Source of the DNA: Lithobates sylvaticus
Lineage: Eukaryota > Chordata > Amphibia > Anura > Ranidae
NCBI GenBank assembly: GCA_028564925.1
Contig: CM053031.1
Location: 99,436,888 to 99,500,887, forward strand
Direction: 5' to 3'
Length of the DNA: 64,000 nt
Made by a program: the position numbers and the translations under genes. Position 1 is the first letter of the stretch, and each line of letters begins with the position of its first letter. The notes under the pieces are model-generated. The model saw nothing but the letters and a program-made list of their open reading frames with translations. It searched no databases and had not been told where the DNA came from. Shown piece after piece: positions 49,046 through 60,890 of the stretch.

Positions 49046-51100
49046 AAGCTGCAGACCTAAAAATACTGAAAACGACTTTTTAAATCACATTGATATGGTA
49101 GGGCTTAATTGAAACTATTGTGATTGGGTTTTCATATACTTTCAGAGGCAAACATTGAGAATGCTTATTAAACATTGCTTTAGGGACCAAATCGAATTAA
49201 TAATAATGCATTCAGTATAACCTAAAAACGTGAATGCCTTCTTGTTATTCAGGAAAAGATGCGCTTTTGTTTTGGCTGTCTATTGTCACAATAAATAAAC
49301 GTGCAGCTCGTTGGGATCCGTTGGAGTCAGCAGGGGGCATTGCAAGACTCAGAATCTTGAAAATTCAACGGGCCCAAAGTCTCTTATTAATAACAGGCTC
49401 AGTCATCGTCACAGGTTTGTAGTGCCGTTATGCAGTGGCCTTTCAGGATAAACCAGATAGGGAACAGGGACATCTCATGGGGATGGGGGCGGTTAATCGC
49501 ACTTAAATTAAGCCTAAAGCTCCAGGGAGACTTTGCTTGTAATGAGAAGAATGGACTGGAGAGGCACACTTCAAGGAACAAGTGACTTGCTGTTTTCTAA
49601 TTACAATGTGGGACACATACACATTATCTGCGAAGTGTATGTTTATATTGGATTGATGCATCTGTGTATGATGCAGGGTGAACTCGGTATTAGACAGTCA
49701 GGCGGGGTAATGCATGTCAACATACCATGTGTCCTGAAGGATTACTGAGGATGATTGGTAGGATTCTGTTTTGCCACATGTGCTTCTCTTTGACCCATGT
49801 GTGCTTGTATGAAATAATCCTATTTAATACAATACATATAAAATATGCATGTTTTGATTATATAGGGACTGCTGGATATTTATGACATCCTTATCCTTTG
49901 TCAGTTTAGGAACCAATTTCAATAAGGTATATTAATTACATACGCGTTGTTAAGCTCACCACAGATAAAAAACAGGATTCAAAAAAAACTTTTCTGTTAA
50001 CAATAGTGAAATGCCTGTAAATACTGATACAATTGCAGTTGAATAAAAATACTGGTAGAACATGTGTCCCCAAAAAACCTTAACTGAGGGTTAATTCTCC
50101 TGCCAAGTTGCTAGAAGTTTTCAGGTTCCAAGCACTACTAGCATTGAGTTTCTGCATTAGCAAAAAGATTCTACTGTGCCTGGAAAAAAAAAGCTGAACA
50201 AGCCATTTGGTGGCTACAGTTGGGGTTGGAAACGAAATCTCAGGTCTGGTTGAAAAAATATACCATTGGGATCCTTGTATGCAAAACGGAGTAATCAAAT
50301 TACGATGGACTGAGTTTTTTAAACAAATTCATTACCAGAATGATCACTTTTTGGTAGATGCCGGATAGTTATACCATCTTGTTATTTAGTTACATTGGTC
50401 TGTATACTTCCTGTATCCTTTATGGGGAGTCCCAATGTAAAAGTTGTATTTGTATTTATTTTTATTATCACGGAGAATACAACAAGCAGGAGCACTCTAG
50501 ACTCTTAGGTATCAGATTGGGGTTTATGGTAGGGAGATCCTGCTGTTGGAATATCCAAGACATATAATAAGACAGAGAGCTGATTCAGCTCACCAAGTTC
50601 CACCTGTAACTAAAATGTGGACTTCTGCGTAGAATGAACTTGAATAGACCAAGTCCCTGGCACTGTCACCTGGAAAGAGTTCTCTGAGCGGGGGCGTAGA
50701 TAAGGGGGCTAAGAGGGTCCAAACTTCTCAAAAGCATCCTGGCTGGCAGCAGTTTAATAAGGCACTAGCATTGCACAGCCTGGACATTCTTCTGTGTCTC
50801 ATGGCTGTTGAAAGGACATTACAGTAGGGAGATGACAGAGGAGCACTCTTGTTAGAGCACTGGCAGCCATACTTTGGCCCTGCCCACTGGCAAAAAGGAC
50901 ATGCCATGTACAGAGTGGGATGCTGGAGATAATTAGCGGGACTGTTGGCAAGTATAAAGAACCTTTTGGGACAGAAAGAAAGAACAGCCCACATGGACGA
51001 ATCAGGGGGTGGTAAGCCAGGCTCCCCAGAGACTCTTTGTTGGTTTAATGCCACAGCTGCAGACCTCTTATTTTGTACTGCTCATACAAACTATTGCACT
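49046..51100. other. intron 23 sequence, possible conserved island
   Basis: No element was recognised. The part at 49200-49590 is of balanced composition and might be conserved non-coding DNA; this cannot be shown here. Open stretches have no recognisable homology. Confidence 0.3.
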
Positions 51101-51101
51101 A

Positions 51102-51805
51102 ATTGACCTCATGCACACAGGTATGAGACCATGTACTACTTAAATAAGGAGTACGCCTGGGAAGACCACATGCTGCATACAGCCACCACCCACAAACCTG
51201 AATGGCTGTTAACGACGGTATGCGTGTATATGCCGGTACTCATGTAAATCCATGTATAGCATACGGATGTATTCCCCAAATGCAGAAAGTTTGCTTTGAG
51301 GGAACACATCTGTATGCTATACAGGGGTTTACATGAGGACTTGAGGTGAATGTTCCAGCAGTGGAGGATCTTAGGTCTTCAACATCTTGAAGCAAGGCAA
51401 GACTTTGCAGCCCCCTGAAAACTGGGGTAACCCAAAGAACAAACAAAAAAAAGCTGAGGGCACACCAGTCTTGCTCATTACCTTAAATTTAGTTTTTCTA
51501 TTGAAGAAATAAAACAAATATGTACTCACAAACAGCACATGATATCAAACTCATCAATATCCTCAGTGACCGGCACAATCTGGTTCACTGCGCCAATGCC
51601 AGCCTAGGTAAGACACTCCAGATGGCTGATAAAGAGGTTACCTACCCTTGAAACGTATCAGCCATTGGAGGACTGTTATACTTATGTGCAGTCTTTCATG
51701 TCTATGGGCAGCTGTACACAGCACCTGGGCTCCTGGGTTCAGATATGTGCCTGTATTTATGTCGTACATTACCTCATACATCAGTGTGTATGAGGCCTTT
51801 GGGTA
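51102..51805. repeat. possible Harbinger-like element, degraded
   Basis: The left phrase TTGACCTCATGCACACAGGT and the right phrase near 51790 (GTGTGTATGAGGCCTTT) are weak inverted ends of the type seen at 43022-43928. The interior includes a repeated GTATGCTATACAGGGGTTTA-type pair near 51250 and 51310. Low confidence in limits and class. Confidence 0.35.
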
Positions 51806-52014
51806 CAAGGACTGTGGAATATGTAACTGTGCAGACTCATCCCACTGTTAGCACAGTTCTGCCAGATCTATAATTTGTCACAGTGTACACAGCATGCCAC
51901 CTTTTTTGTTGCCCAAGTTGAACCAAGGTTGAACTCCCCGCCAGGAAAAAAAGTTATCCAATATTGGCCACCCCACTTCTGGGTTAAATGACGCCCAGCC
52001 TAACACAGCCTATA

Positions 52015-54322
52015 CAGTGAGGGAAAAAAATATTTGATCCATGCTGATTTTGTACGTTTGCCCACTGACAAAGAAATGATCAGTCTATAATTTTAATGGT
52101 AGGTTTATTTTAACAGCGAGAGACAGAATAACAAAAAAAATATCCAGAAAAATATATTTCAAAAAAGTTATAAATTGATTTGCATTTTAATGAGTGAAAT
52201 AAGTATTTGACCCCTTCGCAAAACATGACTTAGTACTTGGTGGAGTACAGAGGTCAGATGTTTCTTGCAGGTTTGCACAAATCTCAGGAAGGATTTGTCC
52301 CACTCCTCTTTGCAGATCCTCTCCAAGTCATTACGTTTCCGACACTGACGTTTGGTAACTCAAACCTTCAGCTCCCTCCACATATTTTCTATGGGATTAA
52401 GGTCTGGAGACTGGCTAGGCCACTACAGAACCTTAATGTGCTTCTTGTTAAGCCACTCCTTTGTTGCCTTAGCCGTGTGTTTTGGGTCATTGTCATTCTA
52501 GAATACCAATCTACGACCCATTTTTAATGCCCTGGCTGAGGGAAGGAGGTTTTCACCAAAAATTTGACCATCCAGTGTCGCTTTGATGCAGTGAAGTTGT
52601 CCTGTTCCCTTAGCAGAAAAACACTCCCAAAGCAGAATGTTTGACGGTGAGGATGGTGTTCTTTGGGTCATAGGCAGCAATCCTCCTCCTCCAATCACGG
52701 CGAGTTGAGTTTATGCCAAAGAGCTTAATTTTGGACTCATCTGACCACAACACGTTCACCCAGTTCTCCTCAATCATTCAGATGTTCATTAGCAAACTTC
52801 AGTTCGCATGTACATGTGATTTCTTGAGCAGGGGGACCATGTGGTTGCTACAGGATTTCAGTCCTTCACGGTGTAGTGTGTTATAAATTGTTTCCTTGGT
52901 GACTATGGTCCCAATTGCCTTGAGATCATTGACAAGATCCTCCCATGTAGTTCTGGGCTGATTCCTCACTGTTTTCATGATCATTGAAGCTCCACGAGGA
53001 GATATCTTGCATGGAGCCCCAGACTGAGGGAGGCTGACAGTTATTTTGTGTTTCTTCCATTTGCAAATAATCGCACCAACTGTTGTTACCCTCTCACCAA
53101 GCTGCTTGGCGATGGTCTTGTAGCCCATTTCAGCCTTGTGTAGGTCTACAATCTTGTCCCTGATATCCTTGGACAGCTCTTTGGTCTTGGCCATGGTGGG
53201 GAGATTGGAATCTGATTGATTGATTGATTGCTTTTGTGGACAGTTGTCTTTTATACAGGTTACAAGCTGAGATTAGGAGCACTCCCCTTAAGAGAGTGCT
53301 CCTAATCTCAGTTCATTACCAGTATAGAGGACACCTGGGAGCCAGAAATCTTGCTGATTAATAGGGAATCAAATACTTATTTCACTCATTAAAATGCGAA
53401 TCAATTTATAACCAGAAGCCTTCACCCCTACAGGGGTAAACAGCACGTAGTATATGCAATCTCCAGTCCTGGTGTCCCTGGGACCAATACATTCTCTCGC
53501 TCCGGAACAAGGTGCATATAGTGCGGTATCCACATAAAATTCAGAAACGGGCATTGCATATACTACATGCTCTTTACCCCTGTAGGGGTTAGGGCTTCTG
53601 GTGAGTGCATATATCTAAGGGGGAGCATGAGAAGTCAGCACAAGTCCCTTTATTGTTTGTTGCACAGAAGTCGAGATAAAGTCGCATCACTTGAAAATAA
53701 TCACTCTCTTTCTTTTATATTATTTCACTGATGGACTGCGTGTTTATTTCATTTATTTATTTTTACACATATATTTGTGTTTTCCATTGGCTGTGTTTGC
53801 AACACAGTTTTTTTCATCTATCGATTGAATTTCCCCTCTATTATTTATTTGTTTTATACACACACCTCCTTTTTGATTTATTTGGTATCAGTGGGTCACT
53901 TTGCTATGTATATACATTTTTTATATAGCAATTAGGACATATTATCTCATCATTTTTATGGTGGTTACTTTTTAGGTGTGAATAAGGCTTGCAATTTAAT
54001 TTGCTTTGCATTAGCTCTTGTGTATGATTCATTACATTATACAGGGATCTATCTTCACATATATATTTTTCACTGTCCCATATAGATCTCCCACTGATTA
54101 TATATCAATTCACTATTGGTCTTGATTAGGCGACACTTATGCATACTTCCACAATTTTCTAGCAGCGCCATTTCTCCTTTTGTGATTATGAGCTTTTTGG
54201 GCATCAATTTGTGGTGTCTTTGTTTTGGGGAGGCTGCAGCTATATATTTTTACCTAAGTGCAAAATCCTTTGTTTAAACATACAAAATTAACAAGGGTTC
54301 AAATACTTTTTTTCCCTCACTG
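52015..54322 (-). mobile_element. Tc1-like transposon with a large insertion in its right end
   Basis: The ends CAGTGAGGGAAAAAAATATT and CAGTGAGGGAAAAAAAGTAT (right end read inward) match a Tc1-like family common in fish and frogs; TA is seen on the left only. The minus strand starts [20 protein letters not shown] (ATG at 53194) and continues through the paired helix-turn-helix ([18 protein letters not shown]) to LNDTLHREG-like and [20 protein letters not shown] blocks near 52600. The catalytic C-terminal part is broken in frame. About 53411-54277 is foreign and replaces part of the right inverted repeat. Confidence 0.88.
53411..54277. repeat. unclassified insert in the Tc1 right end
   Basis: It begins with a 50-bp arm (53411-53460, ACCAGAAGCCTTCACCCCTA) whose near-perfect inverted copy is at 53553-53602. 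After that comes AT-rich, T-rich sequence with no recognisable protein. The Tc1 sequence resumes at about 54278 (ACATACAAAATTAACAAGGG). No target duplication was identified. Confidence 0.55.
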
Positions 54323-54975
54323 CAAGTCACCACCCAGGCAATCATCGCTCAACCCCTGTAGTTCACTGGCCTACAGAAGGTGTTACGATCAACCAGCCTG
54401 TTAGTGCTGCCTCTTCTTGATTGATTCCCAGCACAGTTAGCAAGTCCATGGCTTAACAGTCATTACGCTTAAATCTGTTGCCCTATTTGCTTTTATTTAT
54501 ATGATACAGTCTGCAATTATCGCAATGATGAGACATGAGACACTAGTGAACAAAGTGACTCCTGCTCAAATGTAGTCACTGACTCTTTCATTACATAGTA
54601 ATTTTAATAAAAGGTATACTTTAAGTGACAGCTTTCAACCTCATACATGAAGGTCTAGAAATACATACTATCTATGCAATGTATTGATACGCTTAATTTG
54701 TAATATAATAACATGTCTTTCCTCTTATGATTACTGTCACATAATCAGATGGGGTTGTAGGAAGTGAGGTTAGTTAACACGTCTAATTTTTCCCACGCAG
54801 ATTGAAATCACAGACTGTAAACTTATAACACAGATGTCAAAAAAGAAGATGATTAAACAGTCATAAGAATATCAGAAGGAGAAAGCTCATGTTTCTCATA
54901 AATCAGACTAATTTCAAAGATATCACATATAGTGAGAGCAAGCACATTTACCTCATTAAGCAGCCTGCTTAAAAA
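54323..54975. other. intron 23 sequence, nothing recognised
   Basis: No exon or element is supported between the Tc1 copy and the TA microsatellite. Confidence 0.4.
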
Positions 54976-54981
54976 AATGAT

Positions 54982-55025
54982 ATATATACACTGTATGTAT
55001 ATATATATATATATATATATGTATG

Positions 55026-55081
<56 letters not shown>

Positions 55082-55100
55082 GTATATATATATATGTACA
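54982..55100. repeat. TA dinucleotide microsatellite
   Basis: Interrupted TA array with TATG interruptions and a pure tract of about 45 bases near 55027-55071. It gives Tyr/Ile repeats in both directions that are not genes. Confidence 0.95.
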
Positions 55101-55106
55101 TATACA

Positions 55107-56628
55107 TAACTGTGCAAAAGTTAATATTTTTTATCAATTACCAAAATGGTAAGCTAATGAATGGATGAGAACTCCAAATCAAATCAATGTTTGGTGTGAC
55201 CACCCTTTGCCTTCAAAACAACAATAATTATTCTAGGTACACTTGCACACAGTTTCTAAAGGAACACAGAAGGTTGTTGGTTGTTCCCAACATCTTGGAG
55301 AACTAACCACAGATGGGCCCATTGGTTTGAGAAAGAGATAGCCTGCCTTGACATTAGTAACCACGCCCCCACACACAGGACATCACTTCCGGAACCATGT
55401 GAGTTCCACCGCCGGCTGACTTCCAGTCCTTCCTGTCTGTTTCAATGCTTCCTATGACATCTTACAGGATTCTAGCTGCTGTGGAACCTAGCCTGGCCTT
55501 CCTTGTTTCATAGCAGCTGAGAGACAGATGGACCTGTGTGAGGCTAATTCATCTACAAAGCACTTATTGTCCTACATTTGTGAGTTGCCAATACTAAAGC
55601 GTGCCTTCCTTTGTTCTACTGCTGCCCCTGGTGGTGTTCTTTTACATTACAACCCAGATGCTGAAATTCTCTTTAGAAAGTGTGTCCTGCTGTGAGAAGA
55701 CTCACCCCAAGAGACTGACATATGTGTATTTATACTTGTATGCCAGATATCACCATATGCACTCTGTAAGTTGCCAGTTGTCTACTTAAATAAATGTTTT
55801 TAATAACCACTACACTCAGATGCACCCTCTGCTCTCAAATGCATCCCCAAACTTGCAAGGATGCTTCATGGATGCATCATGCTTCGCTGTTGCCTGTACA
55901 CAATCACTATTGTACCACTCTCCAGCCCTTCAGAAAACAAACGACCTCCTGCTACAGCCAATTATATCACATTTAGTCCAGAGCACCTGCTGACACTTTT
56001 CTGCACCCCAGTTCCTATGTTTTCATGTATGGTTGTGTCACTTAGCCTTGTTTCTACAAAGGTGTGGCAATTCTTCCACAAGGACCACTCCTGGCTATGG
56101 TCCTCAGTGATGCTACTTCTTTGTGCATCTTCTACAGAGCTTGAACAGCATGTCTTGAAACCCCAGTCTACTTGAAATCTTTGCCTGGGAGAGACCTTGT
56201 TGATGCAATATAACAGCCTTGTGTTTTGTTGCTGTGCTCGTTCTTGCCATGGTGTATGACCTGTAACATGAAGCGGTCCTCCACAACCTAACCTTAGTAT
56301 CAGAGTTTGGCTGTTCTTCACCCAGTTTTAAGCCTCCTACACACCTAGCACCTGCTTGGTATAACTGGTTAATCATACACCCGACTCTAATCCTACAAAA
56401 TTCCGGACTTTGTGCAAGTGTAAAAAATGTGCAAGTGTAAAAATTGATGTTGATTTGAAGCCATAGGGTAGTCACATCAAATATTGATTTGATATCATTT
56501 TTATTCTGTTCGCTCACTTTGCATCTCGTAAATTGATAAAAATAAACAATTAAAATATATATGTTTGAAAGCATTCTTACTTTACAGTATTTCTTTACAC
56601 CTGCCTAAAACATTTGCAAAGTATGGTA
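55107..56628 (-). mobile_element. Tc1-like transposon, third family, decayed and interrupted
   Basis: Left end ACTGTGCAAAAGTTAATATT; right end, read inward, TACCATACTTTGCAAATG. Both sides share ATCAAATCAATNTTTGGTGT-type and TTTTATCAATTA inverted-repeat sequence. The minus-strand transposase start reads MARTSTATKHKAVILHQQGL then SQAKISSRLG near 56250-56150, the first helix-turn-helix. The rest is reduced to fragments (55840-56120). About 55314-55838 is an insertion or replacement of unknown class holding AATAAA near its right side. Confidence 0.8.
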
Positions 56629-56742
56629 TACAGTATATATATATATATATTACATGCATACAGTATTAAAAGGATGATAATCTGCCGCTATGATCATGTT
56701 CAGCAATGAGAGCCATGGCAAATGTCAATGGCAAATAATACT

Positions 56743-56959
56743 TATGGCCCATTCACACCAGATGCACTTCAAGGTGCTGGCTTGCTTTTTTTTACTTTTT
56801 GAAACCTGACAGTTCATTTACCATGATGTGCAGCAGTGAGTTTCGGTGTGTGTTATAGCATGACTGCTTGCAGCGTGTAAAAATGCAAAGTTCTACTTTT
56901 TATCAGCACACATCAATGCAGGTCAATGAGCCTAATGGGGCTGGTGTGAATGAGCCCTT
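56743..56959. mobile_element. MITE, GGCCCATTCACACCAG ends
   Basis: The left TATGGCCCATTCACACCAGA and the right end (read inward AAGGGCTCATTCACACCAGC) are inverted repeats. It lies directly beside a second MITE with related ends at 56960-57319. Confidence 0.65.
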
Positions 56960-57319
56960 AGGCTACATTCACACCAGTGATTAAGGCTGGTGTCAATTGT
57001 AGCAGCAGAAATCTTTTGTTTACAGCTGCAGATGAGAGCGGGTAGGTGCATCTGCCAGCCCCATTCACAATATGACAGGTCGCCGGCGGCCGCAGCTATT
57101 CCTGGCTCCCGGCACAGCCAGTGGTTACTTGTGGGGTATGTGTTCAGCAGCTATCACTGCAGGTAATTGTTGGCTGTGCATAGAGGTATGATTAGCTGAG
57201 GCTGCTGGTGACCTGCCATTATTGTCAATGGGGCTAACGATTGCACCTAGCCACTCTCATCCGCAGCTGTAAACAGAGGATTTCTGCACTGGCCTTAATC
57301 GCTGGTGTGAATGTAGCCT
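56960..57319. mobile_element. MITE, AGGCTACATTCACACCAG ends
   Basis: The ends AGGCTACATTCACACCAGTG and AGGCTACATTCACACCAGCG (right end read inward) are nearly perfect inverted repeats. They continue through ATTAAGGCTGGTG/GGCCTTAAT and into GAGAGCGGGTAGGTGCA/TGCACCTAGCCACTCTC blocks. It is non-coding. Confidence 0.8.
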
Positions 57320-57930
57320 CAGCAAATCCAGCTAATAGTTAGTTCACATAGTGAAATAAGATTGTTCTCACAAAGAGCTGAACATTATAATAACTTTATC
57401 TTTTAGTCACTTTTGGAACATTGGAATGGTACTTGGACACAAAGTAAAGAAGCTTCCTTAGGTTCCTTAGGCTGGACTCACATCTTTTCATTTTTGCCTA
57501 ATGTGGCCTCCACTAAATCAATAGAACACTTTAAAATGCATATCAATGTATACATTAAGAGATGTATCAATACTCCCATTGTTGCGTTATAATACATTTA
57601 GAGTACCATGATGTGTGTTAACGCATGCTGATGTGCTGTAATGATAGCGCATGTTGATGTTTTAATGTACTTCTGTTGATTTCAACTGAAAATGTTTGGG
57701 GAGAAAATGCATAGGCGTGAGTCCTAACAGCAAAATGTCCTGCCGTGTAAGTCTTTGAGAAGATGACATAATTAACTTTTAAATGTGCAGAAGTGGGTTA
57801 CTGATTACTTCATAGGGTTGGCTATATTCCATAATGCTTGTGCTGAATGAAAGGAGCTTTGTTACCCCTGCGCAGACATTTTTGAGCAAAATATCAGCTT
57901 AAAACATCAGAGTAATGGTCCTAACAAAAC
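57320..57930. other. intron 23 sequence next to exon 23
   Basis: Short dispersed GCATGTTGATGT and GATGTGCTGTAATG repeats at 57610-57665. No other structure is seen. Confidence 0.4.
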
Positions 57931-57935
57931 CTTAC

Positions 57936-58082
57936 ATTTCACCATAACCATGTAGACATCAATGGTGCAGACAGGTGGCTGAGGAAGCCTCTCGCCTTTC
58001 TCTAGAAGATCAGGGATTTCCCGAGTTGGAATTCCATCATAGGGCTTGCCTCCAAAGGTCATCAGTTCCCATATAGTGACAC
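57936..58082 (-). CDS. ERBB4: ERBB4 coding exon 23: kinase C-lobe
   Basis: The exon encodes the C-lobe stretch beginning [20 protein letters not shown], continuing [20 protein letters not shown] and ending DVYMVMVK. The first two bases (GT) complete the Gly codon split with exon 22, and the last base (T) starts the Cys codon finished in exon 24. The acceptor is TTGCAG|GT with AG at 58084-58083; the donor is AAAT|GTAAGG at 57936/57935. The 147-bp length and phases match EGFR exon 23. It forms the helix F to helix H part of the kinase fold that packs against the regulatory dimer interface in ErbB kinases. As I recall the human protein, the only change is PPIC to PPVC. It is separated from exon 24 by about 20.2 kb of repeat-rich intron. 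Confidence 0.97.
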
Positions 58083-58502
58083 CTGCAAGTAATAGATCAT
58101 GTTGAGAGGTGTGGTATTACACTGTTATTGGAGGTTTTACATGCACATATATTTCTGCAAAAAAAACTACCAATATCAATAACTGGTTAAACTGGGTGGA
58201 CTTGTGTCTTCTTTTCAACCATACTAACTAACTGTGTAATATAACAGTGTTATTGTGTCAGCACTTTTAATTCCAACAGTAAGCCCTGACAAGCAGCAGC
58301 ATCAAACGCCATCAGGGAGGACCCTTGTTCAACTTAATCTAGACATCTGGGTTAAAAATGCTTACCAGCCCATCTACTGATATAACAGTACAAGTGATGC
58401 TAAGGCGAATGTTCGAGCAAATATGATTAAAATCAATCTATATGTATTTAGTATATTTGCTGCAGTAAGTTAAGAGTTACCTGACTGTGGTCTGGTATCA
58501 AG

Positions 58503-60056
58503 TAGGGTTGAGCCTGCGATTTGAGTTGAACATCGGGTGTTCGTTTGGTCTAAAATTAACCGAACATATGGGGTGTTTGCGGGAAATTCGAGCGTCGCAG
58601 AACGCCCTATAATGCACTGCACTATCGCAGTGCATTGCTGTATAATGATTTGTTAAACCATGCACTTGACCTGCATGCTTTGGCCAATCACAGCATGCTC
58701 TGCTGAGAGAGCCATAATTGGCAGGGTGCCTTTGGCCGATCATGGCTCAGGGGGACTAAGTCCACGCCCCACATTATATAAAGCTGCTTACATAGCGGCC
58801 GTGTATAGTGTGTGGATGGAAATAGAGCTAGATTAGGCAGGCAGGTTAGTTAGTGGCAGTGTATTGGATATATATATATATGTTATATATATATATACTC
58901 TGCATTTAGTGTGGACTAGATATTCAGTGTAGACTCTATATTCAAGTCAGTGCAGGCAGTGTATTTGATATGGATTTTAAGGGGAATCCCATGCCAAAAT
59001 GTTAAATAAAAATGGGGTGGGGTTCCCCCAAAATCCATACCCGCGATTGCCCGTTAAAACAACGGGACCGTGCGGGACCGTGGAGCTGTGTGTGTAAACA
59101 CACAGCTCCACGTCCTGTCAGCGGAGAGGAGACCGATCATGTGATCCCAGTACGGAGGAACACTGATCGTCCTCCTCCCCTTGTGAGTCCCCTCCCCCCC
59201 ACAGTAAGAATCACTCCTATAGGGAACACATTAACCCCTGCACCGCCCCCTAGTGTTAACCCCTTCCCTGCCAGTCACATTTACACAGTAATCAATGCAA
59301 TTTTATAGCAACGATCGCTGTGTAAAATGTGAATGGTTCCAAAAATGTGTCCGAAGTGTCCGCCGCAATGTCGCAGTCACGAAAAAAAAAATCGCAGATC
59401 GCCGCCATTACTAGTATAAAAAAAAAAAAAAAAAAAATGCAATAAATCTATCCCCCTATTTTGTAGACGCTATAACTTTTGCGCAAACCGATCAATATAC
59501 GCTTATAGCGTTTTTTTTTTACCAAAAATATGTAGAAGAATACGTATCGGCCTAAACTGAGTAAAAAAAAAATAGCTTTTTTTTTAAAAAATGGGATATT
59601 TATTATAGCAAAAAGTAAAAAATATTGTGTTTTTTTTCAAAACTGTCGCTCTTTTTATAGCGCAAAAAAATTAAAACCGCAGGGGCGATCAAATACCACC
59701 AAAAGAAAGCTCTATTTGTGGGAAAAAAAGGACGTCAATTTTGTTTGGGTGTAACGTCGCACGACCGCGCAATTGTTAGTTAATGCGACGCAGTGCCGAA
59801 TCGCAAAAAGTGCTCTGGTAAGGAAGGGTTTAAAGTGGCCCGGTGCTGAAGTGGTTAAAAAAAAAAAAAGTGTCCTGTGATGTCCATCCATCTTCAATCA
59901 TGGCGCAGACGGTCCAGAGAAAAAAAAAGGAAAAACTTCACCTCCACCTTCACTATAGTGTCCCATAGACTTTAACGGTGTTCGCATGTTTGCACAAATT
60001 TTTTGTCTGTTTGCATGTCCTGGTGCGAACCGAACCGGGGGTTCGGCTCATCCCTA
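58503..60056. mobile_element. hAT-like element filling most of intron 22
   Basis: The ends TAGGGTTGAGC and TAGGGATGAGCCGAACCCC (right end read inward) are flanked by a perfect 8-bp duplication, GTATCAAG (58495-58502 and 60057-60064). The left side carries CGAACATATGGGGTGTTTGC and the right side TTCGCATGTTTGCACAAA. No hAT transposase is readable. A CCACTTG-type TTAA element (about 59045-59858) is inserted in it. It provides 1.55 kb of the 2.3-kb intron. Confidence 0.85.
59045..59858. mobile_element. TTAA element with CCACTTC ends, nested, copy 2
   Basis: The right end (read inward CCACTTCAGCACCGGG) abuts TTAA at 59855-59858. From about 59190 on it is homologous to 25290-26217: CTATAACTTTTGCGCAAACC, ATCAATATACGCTTAT, GCGATCAAATACCACCAAAA and the ACGTCGCACGACC block. 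The left terminus is not clear. It shows the uninterrupted site of the MITE nested in copy 1. Confidence 0.7.
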
Positions 60057-60391
60057 GTATCAAGCAACCCATAAAAGTTACATTTCTTGAAATTTTATGT
60101 TTTCTCTCTTTAATGCTTTCTTTGATGGACTATAATAAATAGATCTTCTTGAATTAGGATGGGCAATCTTCACTCCTTAGCATTTTATGTTCATGAACAT
60201 ACTAAAAAATTTTCTTCTTGTGGCTAACAATACAAGTACATTACACTTGTTGAAAGTGTTATATTTGAACTCATATCAAGTGTTCTTCATCTTATGCTTG
60301 TTCTAGAATGAAATATGACCTACTCTGAATCTTGCAACCTAGCAGAAATCACCAGTTATCATGTGCCATAAAGACGATTTAAGATGATTTA

Positions 60392-60481
<90 letters not shown>

Positions 60482-60745
60482 CTAAATATAGAAGAATATA
60501 GTAAGCTTATACAGAGAGAACTTTCTGAATGCAGTAACTGAAATTAACTTTGGCATTTAGAAGAAAATTAAGTGTTCCTTAACAGACTAGCACTTGAACA
60601 GGATTTTCTTATAATGATGAATTATAATCATCATTCAGATACAAAACATTAGGGTTTAAGCACACAGAGATAAAAAAAAAAAGAAAAACGTCCCTTGTAC
60701 AGATGTTGAATGCTGTTGTTCAGTCTGTAAAAGCACCTCTATGTA
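60482..60745. other. intron 21 sequence upstream of exon 22
   Basis: Unrecognised sequence next to the exon 22 acceptor. Confidence 0.4.
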
Positions 60746-60749
60746 AGCC

Positions 60750-60890
60750 TATGAGGTTGATTTACCAAAAATGGGAAGCGCAAAATCAGGTGTAGCTCTG
60801 CACAAAAAACAATCAGCTTCCGGGTTTTATTGTCAAAGCTTAATTGAACAAGCTGAAGTTAGAATCTGATCCAGTTTTAGTAAATCAACC
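60750..60890. mobile_element. palindromic MITE, TTGATTTACCAAAA family copy
   Basis: The left end GAGGTTGATTTACCAAAAAT and the right end (read inward GGGGTTGATTTACTAAAACT), plus the middle GTCAAAGCTTAATTGAACAA, match 28460-28641. This copy has lost part of its right arm. Confidence 0.75.

Noticed and set aside
54853-55168. Tyr/Ile-repeat open readings
   Set aside because: Translation of a TA microsatellite.
55314-55838. Solo LTR fossil
   Set aside because: An AATAAA near one side is not enough; no clear terminal repeat structure or target duplication was found, so it is left unclassified.
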